This document shows positions 8,421-15,718 of a stretch of DNA of 34,388 bases, in pieces. Position 1 is the first letter of the stretch. The number at the start of each line of letters is the position of its first letter. The notes beneath the pieces are model-generated. The model was not told where the DNA came from. It made no database searches and saw nothing but the letters and a program-made list of their open reading frames with translations. The position numbers and the translations under genes are program-made. This DNA comes from Oscillospiraceae bacterium (GTDB lineage: Bacteria; Bacillota; Clostridia; Oscillospirales; CAG-272): the NCBI GenBank assembly GCA_015064315.1, contig SVSL01000001.1, positions 79,801-114,188 of the forward strand, read 5' to 3'.

Positions 8421-8449
8421 TTGACAAACAAATCGAAGTATGGTATAAT
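8421..8449 (+). promoter_or_regulatory. Consensus SigA promoter for rpsF-ssb-rpsR
   Basis: TTGACA (8421-8426), a 17-base spacer and TATAAT (8444-8449), with an extended TGG before the -10. Both hexamers match consensus exactly, as expected for ribosomal protein genes. The A/T-rich 90 bases upstream could act as an UP element and separate it from the divergent promoter at 8301-8329. Confidence 0.92.
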
Positions 8450-8455
8450 ACTGCC

Positions 8456-8536
8456 TTGGTACGGATAAAATCCGTCTCTCTACCGCGCAAATTCAAACGC
8501 AGGCGCGGTCGAAAAGTCCATAGGGAGGTGTAAAAC
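8456..8536 (+). promoter_or_regulatory. Structured rpsF leader, possible S6:S18 autoregulatory site
   Basis: The 81-base leader has two hairpins. The first is 8461-8466 with 8470-8475 (six pairs). The second is ACCGCGC (8482-8488) with GCGCGGT (8503-8509), with a 14-base loop. GGGAGG lies just before the start codon. In many bacteria the S6:S18 complex represses its own operon through a leader hairpin with an exposed CCG. The second hairpin has the right place and a CCG in its arm, but I could not confirm the conserved bulge. Confidence 0.4.
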
Positions 8537-8917
8537 ATGGAAAAAGTAATCAACTCTTATGAAGGAATGTACGTTGTTAGCCTTGCAAACGGCGAAGAAG
8601 CCGCAAAGGCAACAGTGGCAAAGTTCAACGATCTGATTGCCGCTAACGCAGAAGTGATCAAGATCGACGACTGGGGCAAGCGTCGCTTTGCATATCCTAT
8701 CCAGGATATGAACGATGGCTACTACACGGTTGTTACCTTCAAGTGCGATGGCAATTTCCCCGCAGAGCTCCAGCGTTTGATGAACATTGACGAAAGCGTA
8801 CTTCGCGCAATGGTTATCAGACTTGAGTATGATGCAGCCGTTAAGGCAGCAGAAGCTCCTGCAGAGGAAGTAGCTACCGAGGATGCTCCTGTTGAAGCAG
8901 CAGCTGACGCAGAGTAA
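8537..8917 (+). CDS. rpsF: 30S ribosomal protein S6
   Basis: Ribosomal protein S6, which binds S18 and the central domain of 16S rRNA in the 30S platform. The 126-residue protein shows the S6 pattern: NSYEGMYVV near the start, DDWGKRRFAYPIQDMNDGYYTVVTF (about 50-74), and a late segment ending SVLRAMVIRLE. The last 30 residues are an Ala/Glu-rich acidic tail, as in many Clostridia. AGGGAGG lies eight bases before the ATG. First gene of rpsF-ssb-rpsR, an order conserved across Firmicutes. Confidence 0.98.
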   Translation: MEKVINSYEGMYVVSLANGEEAAKATVAKFNDLIAANAEVIKIDDWGKRRFAYPIQDMNDGYYTVVTFKCDGNFPAELQRLMNIDESVLRAMVIRLEYDAAVKAAEAPAEEVATEDAPVEAAADAE

Positions 8918-8949
8918 TCTCACACAAACAAGGTAAAGGAGGCGTAAAC

Positions 8950-9411
8950 ATGTCCAGCTTGAATCTTAACAAGGTAATTCTTTGCGGAAGACTGACGGCA
9001 GACCCCGAGCTGAAGCAAACCGCCAGCGGTATTGCCGTGGTATCTTTCACCTTAGCGGTCAACCGCCGCTATCAATCCAAGTCTGCAGACGGAGCACAGG
9101 CTCAGCAGGCAGACTTCATCAGCGTTGTAGCATGGAGACAGACCGCTGAGTTTATTTCCCGTTATTTCAAAAAGGGCTCTGCCCTCTGCGTTACCGGTTC
9201 CATCCAGACAAGATCCTGGCAGGACCAGCAGGGACAGAAGCGTTACGCAACCGAAGTTGTTGCCGACGAAGCAATGTTCGTAGACAGCAAGAATGAAGGA
9301 GGCGCAGTTGGCGGCTACACCGATAGCTACAATGCCCCCTCGTACTCCTCGAGCCCAGCGCAAGCGCCTAAGTTTGAGGAGCTCAAAACCGATGATGACC
9401 TGCCCTTTTAA
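8950..9411 (+). CDS. ssb: Single-stranded DNA-binding protein
   Basis: SSB coats single-stranded DNA during replication, repair and recombination and recruits partner proteins by its C-terminal tip. The 153-residue protein has an N-terminal OB fold ([17 protein letters not shown], then [22 protein letters not shown] and [20 protein letters not shown]). A flexible linker rich in Ser, Ala and Pro follows, and then the acidic tip DDDLPF. AAAGGAGGCG precedes the ATG. Its position between rpsF and rpsR is the standard Firmicutes arrangement. Confidence 0.98.
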   Translation: MSSLNLNKVILCGRLTADPELKQTASGIAVVSFTLAVNRRYQSKSADGAQAQQADFISVVAWRQTAEFISRYFKKGSALCVTGSIQTRSWQDQQGQKRYATEVVADEAMFVDSKNEGGAVGGYTDSYNAPSYSSSPAQAPKFEELKTDDDLPF

Positions 9412-9446
9412 CGGCAAGGATTTTTGAACAAGGAGGATTTCATAAG

Positions 9447-9713
9447 ATGGATAACAAGACCGAAAACGTTGTTGTTCGCCCCGCTCGTCCCGCGGCAAAC
9501 AACCGCAGAAGAAGAAAGGTTTGCATTTTCTGCGCAGATAAAGTTGATTTTATTGATTACAAGGATAGCGCAAAGCTGAGAAAGTTCATCAGCGAGAGAG
9601 GTAAGATTCTTCCCAGAAGAATCTCCGGTGCTTGCGCAGTTCACCAGAGAGAGCTGAACACCGCTATTAAGCGCGCTCGTAACATGGCTCTTCTGCCCTT
9701 CGTAACCGACTAA
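9447..9713 (+). CDS. rpsR: 30S ribosomal protein S18
   Basis: Ribosomal protein S18, partner of S6 in the 30S platform. The 88-residue protein has the typical core [17 protein letters not shown], then [18 protein letters not shown], then a basic end with [13 protein letters not shown]. The two cysteines of CIFC are those of the common C-x2-C form of S18. AAGGAGG precedes the ATG. Last gene of its operon, with a strong terminator directly after. Confidence 0.98.
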   Translation: MDNKTENVVVRPARPAANNRRRRKVCIFCADKVDFIDYKDSAKLRKFISERGKILPRRISGACAVHQRELNTAIKRARNMALLPFVTD

Positions 9714-9723
9714 TTTACAAACG

Positions 9724-9761
9724 AAAAAAAGACCGTCTCAAGCTTGAGACGGTCTTTTTTT
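9724..9761. terminator. Bidirectional terminator between rpsR and the glmU-like gene
   Basis: GACCGTCTCA at 9731 forms a perfect self-complementary stem with TGAGACGGTC ending at 9754 (core AGCT). It is flanked by seven A (9724-9730) and seven T (9755-9761). It can terminate rpsR on plus and the glmM operon on minus. Confidence 0.95.
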
Positions 9762-9768
9762 GTGCGCA

Positions 9769-10449
9769 TCACGTATTTTTCTGCTTTTTCACAATGCGAT
9801 CCTGCGACTTGAGGATACTGTCCCCCGGTACGTATCCCCGCACCGAGGAGAGCGGATAGATATTGGTATTGGAGCCGATGACCGTACCGGGATTGAGAAC
9901 ACATCCGCATCCAACCTCCACAAAATCTCCCAGCATAGCGCCAAGCTTGCGGCATCCCGTGAGGATCCGCTCCTCGCCAATCCGAATGACCACCTCGGTC
10001 TTATCGCTTTTGACGTTGGAGGTAATGGCACCTGCTCCCAGATGAGATTTGTATCCCAGCACCGAATCCCCCACGTAATTGTAGTGCGGCACCTGCACGC
10101 CGTCAAACAGAATGCAGTTCTTCAGCTCGGTGGAATTCCCCACCACCGCTCCGGCACCGACCAGAGCCGCGCCGCGGATGAAGGCACAGTGCCGCACCTC
10201 GGTATCGGGTCCGATGATGCAAGGACCCGTAATGCTTGCCGTAGGGAAAATCCGTGCGCTCCTCGCAATCCACACGTCCTCCCCAACACGGTGGTATTCT
10301 TCCTCCGAAAGCCCCTTCCCGATCTCCCGGATGATCTCGGGAATCGCAGAAAGAAGCTCCCACGGATAGGTCAAGCGCGCAAAATAGGGCTGCGCCAAAG
10401 AATGCTCCAAATGGGTATAAAGTGCCGAGAGTTTCCATTCATCTTTCAT
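9769..10449 (-). CDS. GlmU-type left-handed beta-helix acyltransferase (no uridylyltransferase domain)
   Basis: A 226-residue hexapeptide-repeat protein resembling the C-terminal half of GlmU. The first about 55 residues are helical. The beta-helix then runs through repeats such as ARIFPTASITGPCIIGP, AALVGAGAVVG and LGAGAITSN. VPHYNYVGDSVLG (residues 120-132) matches the GlmU segment holding the catalytic histidine, so His122 is probably the base. GAGAITSN (138-145) matches GlmU GAGTITCN. It follows glmM by 11 bases with AAGGAGG before the ATG, which suggests acetylation of glucosamine-1-phosphate made by GlmM. Other sugar acetyl- or nucleotidyltransferase-associated roles remain possible. 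Confidence 0.8.
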   Translation of the reverse strand: MKDEWKLSALYTHLEHSLAQPYFARLTYPWELLSAIPEIIREIGKGLSEEEYHRVGEDVWIARSARIFPTASITGPCIIGPDTEVRHCAFIRGAALVGAGAVVGNSTELKNCILFDGVQVPHYNYVGDSVLGYKSHLGAGAITSNVKSDKTEVVIRIGEERILTGCRKLGAMLGDFVEVGCGCVLNPGTVIGSNTNIYPLSSVRGYVPGDSILKSQDRIVKKQKNT

Positions 10450-10460
10450 GTTTTTCCTCC

Positions 10461-11828
10461 TTATGCCAGACCTTCGGCGCGAATAACCGCAAGGATCTCA
10501 TCCACAAAAGCCTCGCACTCCTCCCTGGTGGGGGCTTCACACATCACGCGGATCACGGGCTCGGTTCCGCTCTCGCGCAAAAGCACTCTGCCCCGCTTGC
10601 CAAGACGTTCTCCAATGATTCTCACCGCATTCTGCACACGCTCGTTTTCACGCACTGCCCTTTTATCGGCAACACGAAGATTTTTCAGCACCTGAGGGAA
10701 CATGATCACCGGCTCTGCCAGCTTGGAAAGCGGAAGCTTATTGCTGACGACCGCTTCCATCACCTTGATCGCCGTCAGAAGTCCATCCCCCGTGGTGGCG
10801 TATTTACTCATGATGATATGCCCCGATTGCTCACCGCCGATGCAGTTCCCCGTGGCAAGCATATTTTCGTATACAAAACGATCTCCCACGGTGGTTTGCA
10901 CGTAATCCATTCCCGCATCCTCCAATGCCCGATACAAGCCCATGTTGGACATCACGGTGGTTACGACCGTATTGTTAACCAGCTGATCCTTCTTTTTCAT
11001 CTCCTTGGCAAGAAGATAAAGGATATGATCCCCGTTGACCACCTCGCCGCGCTCATCCACGGCAATGCAACGGTCGGCGTCCCCGTCAAAGGCAAAGCCA
11101 ACGTCCAGATGATTTTCCTTGACGTGCCTTTGGAGCGCCTCAATATGGGTGGAGCCCGCCCGATCGTTGATGTTCAATCCGTTGGGCTCGGTGCCGATGG
11201 GATAGGTCTTTGCCCCAAGCGCATCGAAAACGCTTTTGGCAATCATCCATGCCGCGCCGTTGGCACAGTCAAGCCCCACGCGGAAGCCTTTGAAGGAATA
11301 TCCCGAAAGCGAGATCAGATACCCGATATAGCGGTTTCTTCCCGCCGCATAATCCACGATTTCCCCAAGATCGGCTCCCGTAGCAAAGGGAATATCCGAT
11401 GCGGGAATGCCCAAAGCCTCCCACGAGCCATCCAGATATTGCTCGATTAGACAGATGGTGTCATCATCGATCTTTTCCCCTTTTCCGTTTACCAGCTTGA
11501 TGCCGTTGTCATAATAGGGATTATGGCTTGCAGAAATCATGATTCCACAGTCAAAATCATCCCCCGCCACCGCATAAGAAACGCTTGGCGTGGTGGTAAC
11601 GTGAAGCATATAAGCATCCGCGCCCGAGGCAGTAAGCCCTGCCGCAATCGAGTATTCGAAGGTATACCCTGAGCGTCGGGTATCCTTGCCGATTACGGCA
11701 CGCACCCTTCCGCGCTTCTTCTTTGCGTAATACCATCCCAAAAATCTGCCGATCCTGTAAGCGTGCTCCGACGTCAGCGTAACACCGGCTTCTCCGCGAA
11801 ATCCGTCGGTTCCAAAATACTTTCCCAT
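10461..11828 (-). CDS. glmM: Phosphoglucosamine mutase GlmM
   Basis: GlmM converts glucosamine-6-phosphate to glucosamine-1-phosphate, on the route to UDP-GlcNAc and peptidoglycan. The 455-residue cytoplasmic enzyme has KYFGTDGFRG at the N-terminus and the phosphoserine loop ISASHNP (98-104, catalytic Ser101). It also has the metal site DGDADR (about 249-254) and the C-terminal phosphate site RESGTEPVIRVM. Length is normal. It is preceded by its own promoter (11891-11920) and followed closely by the GlmU-like gene, so the two form a short amino-sugar operon. Confidence 0.96.
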   Translation of the reverse strand: MGKYFGTDGFRGEAGVTLTSEHAYRIGRFLGWYYAKKKRGRVRAVIGKDTRRSGYTFEYSIAAGLTASGADAYMLHVTTTPSVSYAVAGDDFDCGIMISASHNPYYDNGIKLVNGKGEKIDDDTICLIEQYLDGSWEALGIPASDIPFATGADLGEIVDYAAGRNRYIGYLISLSGYSFKGFRVGLDCANGAAWMIAKSVFDALGAKTYPIGTEPNGLNINDRAGSTHIEALQRHVKENHLDVGFAFDGDADRCIAVDERGEVVNGDHILYLLAKEMKKKDQLVNNTVVTTVMSNMGLYRALEDAGMDYVQTTVGDRFVYENMLATGNCIGGEQSGHIIMSKYATTGDGLLTAIKVMEAVVSNKLPLSKLAEPVIMFPQVLKNLRVADKRAVRENERVQNAVRIIGERLGKRGRVLLRESGTEPVIRVMCEAPTREECEAFVDEILAVIRAEGLA

Positions 11829-11890
11829 TTTTCGAGTTTCTCCCGTTTATATTGTTCCTCAACAGAAAGAAAAAAAGCAGTCTCCCTGTT

Positions 11891-11920
11891 AGTATATCTC
11901 AAAAATCGGAAAATTGTCAA
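11891..11920 (-). promoter_or_regulatory. SigA-type promoter for glmM
   Basis: On the minus strand, TTGACA (11915-11920), an 18-base spacer and TATACT (11891-11896). The predicted start lies about 55 bases before the glmM ATG. No glmS-ribozyme-like fold was recognised in this short leader. Confidence 0.82.
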
Positions 11921-11941
11921 AAACGCAAAAGAAAATATCAA

Positions 11942-11975
11942 AAAGCGTCTCTCCAACGGTGCGGAGAGACGCTTT
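11942..11975 (-). terminator. Terminator after the EEP lipoprotein gene 1
   Basis: Thirteen perfect pairs (11942-11954 with 11963-11975) with an 8-base loop, followed on the minus strand by a T-rich tract. It lies a few bases after the stop codon at 11983-11985 and separates this gene from glmM. Confidence 0.92.
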
Positions 11976-11982
11976 GAAATTC

Positions 11983-13737
11983 TTATTTCTTCAATTTGAC
12001 GTCAACGTAAATGGGATTGTGATCGGAGGAGGGCGCGAGGCACTGGTCGATCAGCACGTTGTAGAAAAGGAGCTCTACGTCGGAGGATGCAAAAACGTGG
12101 TCGATTGCCTCACCCGGTCCGCGGTGGCTCTGGGTGAACAGCTCGTGCGTGGTCTTGATAGAGCGATTGACCACCTTTGCACTCTGACAAGCGTCCAGCA
12201 TTCCGGAATTTTCCATATAGGTCTTAATGGGAGCCTCGCTCAAACGGCTGTTATAGTCTCCCGTGGTGATCACAGGACATTGGTACTTTTTCTGCATAGA
12301 AAGAACCAATTTTGCCATTTCCCCGGCTTGAACCACGCGCTCCGACATATCACTATCCTTGTCTCCGGGATTCAAATGGGTATTGATGGCTACAAAGCGA
12401 ACGCCGTCGCTCTTGCGCTCAAAGTATCCCCAGGACATGGTGCGGTGTCCGTTTCCAACCACGGGCAACGGCTCAACACCATGCTCCAGAAGCGTCAACG
12501 TTTGGGTGTTGTAAACCAAGGGGGTAAAATTGGCGTCACCGTTTTTATCCTTGCTGTCCGCGAAGGCATAGAGATCCCCAAAAAGCGCTTCCAGCTCGGG
12601 ATACCAAGCATCGGAAACCTCCTGCATACCTAAAATATCGGGTTTATAGGTAAAGATCGGCGCGATCACGGGGATCTGACGTCCCTCGATCACTGCCAGC
12701 TCGTTAAAGAGCTCACACAAAATGTTAAAGGACATCACGCGCAGATCAGCGCCCTCGGCAAGCGCGGTGCTCTCGGAGAAGCTGAAGGAATCGCCAATCT
12801 CTTCCAGCGATGCGGGTGCGTGGATCAGGAAGGAATATTGAGGAATCATGTATTTTTTGCAGAAGTTTGCAACCAGAAAATCAAACAGATCCTCGTTTTG
12901 AGAGGCAAACAGGATCTTTTTCTCCTTGACAACCGTCATGCATACAAACGGTTGCTTTGCTTCCGCCTTTCCAAAATATTCTTTGGCAAGGTGGCGGTTC
13001 ACGTCACCGATCAGAATCTCGCACGCACTCTCGGCTGTGGTATCATCCACCACGGGCAGCTCCACGCCGTAGATCTCCTTTGTATTCTTTTGGAAGAGCT
13101 CCGCGGATTTCTTCATCTTTTCCGAGCCCTTGGGATATACGATGGAGTAGCTTTTCAATTCATCCTGCTTATTGAAGAGATATTGCACAGAGCCCGTATA
13201 GGTATAATCGCCAAGATAAACGATCTCCTTTTGTCCCTGATCATTGGTGCGAACCTGCAAAAGCTTGGAGCAGAAATAATCCACGGCATCCGTAAGTCTT
13301 TCGGGCGTGTGCGCAGCAATGACGATCTTGCCGTTTTGTGTCCGAATGGCAAAATCATCGTGATTGATGCTTTGCAGAACCGCAAGGGATTCGGGGCGGT
13401 TGGTAAAGCCCACCAAAATCTCGGCATCGGTTGCGGCATTCTTATCATTGGTCCACTTAAAGGTCATGTTTCTCACGCCCTGAGAGTTGGGATAATCCAT
13501 GATCTTGGTGGCAGCATCGGTAACGGGAGGCAACGTACTGTTGGGACGAACGATGCGATAATAGCTGGTCTTGGTATCGCACAAAACAACGGGCTCAAAG
13601 CCCTCTTCGCGTTCCTCGGTTTGCTCGGGCTCGGTGGAAGGTGTTTCCGCGTTGCCATCCTTTTTGCAGGCAGCAAGAGGTGCGCAAAGCATGGAAATTG
13701 CCAAAAGCGTGATCAACAGTTTTTTCAAAGCATTCAT
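11983..13737 (-). CDS. Secreted EEP-family lipoprotein, paralog 1
   Basis: A 584-residue lipoprotein with signal peptide and lipobox LAAC (Cys24). The C-terminal about 250 residues are an endonuclease/exonuclease/phosphatase domain with every core motif: MSFNILCE, MQEVSD (metal-binding Glu), INTHLNPGD, TTGDYNS, DHVFAS and SSDHNPI. The N-terminal about 310 residues hold two related modules, each with an EILVGFTNR / EILIGDVNR motif followed by a KIVIAAH or KKILFASQ strand. These resemble the small alpha/beta domains found before some glycosidase barrels. Substrate unknown: a phosphodiester or phosphate ester outside the cell. Start chosen by AGGAG nine bases before ATG 13737; the open frame continues upstream without support. 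It has its own promoter and terminator. Confidence 0.85.
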   Translation of the reverse strand: MNALKKLLITLLAISMLCAPLAACKKDGNAETPSTEPEQTEEREEGFEPVVLCDTKTSYYRIVRPNSTLPPVTDAATKIMDYPNSQGVRNMTFKWTNDKNAATDAEILVGFTNRPESLAVLQSINHDDFAIRTQNGKIVIAAHTPERLTDAVDYFCSKLLQVRTNDQGQKEIVYLGDYTYTGSVQYLFNKQDELKSYSIVYPKGSEKMKKSAELFQKNTKEIYGVELPVVDDTTAESACEILIGDVNRHLAKEYFGKAEAKQPFVCMTVVKEKKILFASQNEDLFDFLVANFCKKYMIPQYSFLIHAPASLEEIGDSFSFSESTALAEGADLRVMSFNILCELFNELAVIEGRQIPVIAPIFTYKPDILGMQEVSDAWYPELEALFGDLYAFADSKDKNGDANFTPLVYNTQTLTLLEHGVEPLPVVGNGHRTMSWGYFERKSDGVRFVAINTHLNPGDKDSDMSERVVQAGEMAKLVLSMQKKYQCPVITTGDYNSRLSEAPIKTYMENSGMLDACQSAKVVNRSIKTTHELFTQSHRGPGEAIDHVFASSDVELLFYNVLIDQCLAPSSDHNPIYVDVKLKK

Positions 13738-13782
13738 GATCAATTCTCCTAACTCATATCGAGCGTTTGAAATTACCCATCT

Positions 13783-13811
13783 ATTGTACCACAAAAGATA
13801 CGTAAATGCAA
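13783..13811 (-). promoter_or_regulatory. Promoter of EEP lipoprotein gene 1
   Basis: On the minus strand, TACAAT (13783-13788) with TGG just before it, a 17-base spacer and a weak -35 TTGCAT (13806-13811). The weak -35 next to repeated upstream elements (13813-13851) suggests dependence on an activator or UP-element contact. Confidence 0.7.
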
Positions 13812-13812
13812 T

Positions 13813-13851
13813 ATACAAAAATATGATTTTCCGATACAAAAATATGATTTT
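13813..13851. repeat. Two 18-bp direct repeats abutting the promoter of EEP gene 1
   Basis: ATACAAAAATATGATTTT occurs at 13813-13830 and again without change at 13834-13851, giving a period of 21 bp, two turns of the helix. The pair directly flanks the -35 on its upstream side. The placement fits a regulator binding side by side on one DNA face. Confidence 0.8.
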
Positions 13852-13870
13852 TCAATATTTTTACACAAAA

Positions 13871-13903
13871 AAGTCCTCCGCAGACAGTATCCGCGGAGGG
13901 CTT
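13871..13903 (-). terminator. Terminator after EEP lipoprotein gene 2
   Basis: Eleven pairs (13871-13881 with 13893-13903, one G-T), an 11-base loop and a run of T on the minus strand. It ends the gene 3-gene 2 transcript before the promoter of gene 1. Confidence 0.88.
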
Positions 13904-13915
13904 GATGGAATCTGA

Positions 13916-15685
13916 TTACTTGTTCAGTTTAATATCTGCGTAGATGGGATAGTGGTCGGAGGAAGGTGCCAGACATTTGTCGATCAGCACGTTGTAGTAC
14001 AGAATCTCAACCTCCGAGGAAGCAAAGATATGGTCGATGGCTTCTCCCTCGCCGCGGGTGTTCTCATTGAACAGCGAGTGTGTTGTCTTGATGGCGCGGT
14101 TGATCACCTTTGCGGTGGTTCCCGCATCAAAAAATCCCGAATTTGCCACGTAGGTCTGAACGGGAACCTCGCTCATGCGGCTGTTGTAGTCCCCCGTCGT
14201 AATGATGGGACAGTTATATTGGTTCTTCAGCATCAGCGCAAACTCTGCCATTTCCTTTGCCTGTGCCGTTTGCTGGACGGTCTTGGCATCGTCGCCGCCC
14301 ACGTTCCAGTGGGTGTTGATCACCACGAAGCGAGCGCCGTCGCTCTTGCGCTCAAAGTAGCCCCAAGACATGACGCGATGCCCGTTTCCGCCGACCTCCA
14401 AGCCCTTGGCTCCGTGCTCCAGAACCGTCAGCGTTTTTGTGTTATACGCCAAAGGACTCATGTTGGTATAATTGCGGTTATCGTATTGATCCAAGATCTC
14501 GTAAGTGTCTCCAAAGAGAGGATACAGCTCGGGATACCACGCCTTGGAAACCTCCTGCATACCCAAAATATCGGGCATATAGGTAAAGATGGGCGCAACA
14601 ACGGGAAGCTGACGACCTTCAATTCCCGCATTATCGGCGTAAAGCTCGCACAGAATATTGAAGGACATGACGCGCAGATTTGCTCCCTCGGCAAGTGCGG
14701 TGCTCTCGGAGAAGTTCATGGAGTCACCGATCTCCTCGGTATCTGCGGCAAGATTCAACTGATAGGAATAATTCGAGGAAACGTATTTGGAAATAAAGGA
14801 ATGGATCATATACTCGGCAATGAGATCGGAGTGGGAAGCGATCAACAGTTTCTTCCCCTTTGCCGCGGTTACGTAGGAAAACATTGCCGTCTGTTCCTCG
14901 GTTTTGAAATATGCGTCCACCATATCGCGGTCAACCTTTCCGAGCAGGATCTCGCACTCACGCTCGGCTTCGCTGTCGGGAACGATGGGAAGCTCAACGC
15001 CGTAGGTCTCCTTCAAAGCGCTCTGCAAAGTCTCGGCAGCCTTCAAAAAGTTCGCGGAATCCTTGGGATATACGATCGCGTAATCCTTCATCGCGTTTCC
15101 GTCGGCAAGATTAAACAGATATTTCTGGGAACCTGTAAAGACGTAGTCGCCCAAATAAACCATCTCCTTCTGACCGTTTTCGTTGGTGCGGATCTGAAGC
15201 AAATTCTTGCAAAGATACTCGGCAGCCTGCGCCATTCTCTCGGCTTTGTGTGCCACAACCACGATCTTTCCGTTCTTGGATACGATGGCAAAATCATCGT
15301 AGTCGATGCTCTTAAGCACCTCCAAGGATTCGGGGCGGTTGGTGTAACCGAGCAGGATCTCATGCTCGACAGCCGCGTTCTTATCACTGCTCCACTTGAT
15401 CGTCAGATTTCTGGCACCGTTCTCGCCGGGATATTCCATGATAGCGTTGGACGCATCGGAAACCTCAATGGGCGAAGAAGCGGGACGGACGATCCGATAA
15501 TAGCTGGTGCTTGCATCGCAAAGCACGATGGGATCCACGGGAGTCTCTACACCCGTTCCCTCCGTGGTCGCGGCAGCATCCTCCGTGGGCTCTGCTTCCG
15601 CAGGAGCCTTCTGGCAGGCGGTAAAGGGCGCACAGAGCATAGAAAGGATCAAGCTTGCAATCAAAATTTTCTTCAAAGCCTTCAT
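13916..15685 (-). CDS. Secreted EEP-family lipoprotein, paralog 2
   Basis: A 589-residue paralog of its two neighbours with the same layout: signal peptide ending at Cys24 (FTAC), an acidic linker rich in Ala, Glu and Thr, two N-terminal modules (EILLGYTNRPES and EILLGKVDRDM) and the EEP domain. EEP motifs are MSFNILCEL, MQEVSK, INTHWNVGG, TTGDYNS, DHIFAS and SSDHYPI, so it should be catalytically competent. An in-frame TTG lies two codons upstream, but AAGGAG is eight bases from ATG 15685. It starts only 33 bases after the gene 3 stop codon, with no promoter visible, so it is probably cotranscribed with gene 3. Substrate unknown. Confidence 0.85.
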   Translation of the reverse strand: MKALKKILIASLILSMLCAPFTACQKAPAEAEPTEDAAATTEGTGVETPVDPIVLCDASTSYYRIVRPASSPIEVSDASNAIMEYPGENGARNLTIKWSSDKNAAVEHEILLGYTNRPESLEVLKSIDYDDFAIVSKNGKIVVVAHKAERMAQAAEYLCKNLLQIRTNENGQKEMVYLGDYVFTGSQKYLFNLADGNAMKDYAIVYPKDSANFLKAAETLQSALKETYGVELPIVPDSEAERECEILLGKVDRDMVDAYFKTEEQTAMFSYVTAAKGKKLLIASHSDLIAEYMIHSFISKYVSSNYSYQLNLAADTEEIGDSMNFSESTALAEGANLRVMSFNILCELYADNAGIEGRQLPVVAPIFTYMPDILGMQEVSKAWYPELYPLFGDTYEILDQYDNRNYTNMSPLAYNTKTLTVLEHGAKGLEVGGNGHRVMSWGYFERKSDGARFVVINTHWNVGGDDAKTVQQTAQAKEMAEFALMLKNQYNCPIITTGDYNSRMSEVPVQTYVANSGFFDAGTTAKVINRAIKTTHSLFNENTRGEGEAIDHIFASSEVEILYYNVLIDKCLAPSSDHYPIYADIKLNK

Positions 15686-15718
15686 TTCCAAATCTCCTTT
15701 AAGGGGTAATATTTTTCG

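Noticed and set aside
11829-11890. glmS-type ribozyme or riboswitch upstream of glmM
   Set aside because: The leader is only about 55 bases, too short for the ribozyme core, and the downstream gene is glmM, not glmS.
13813-13851. Possible CRISPR-like repeat
   Set aside because: Only two copies with a 3-base gap and no spacers or cas genes; the position next to a promoter fits an operator better.
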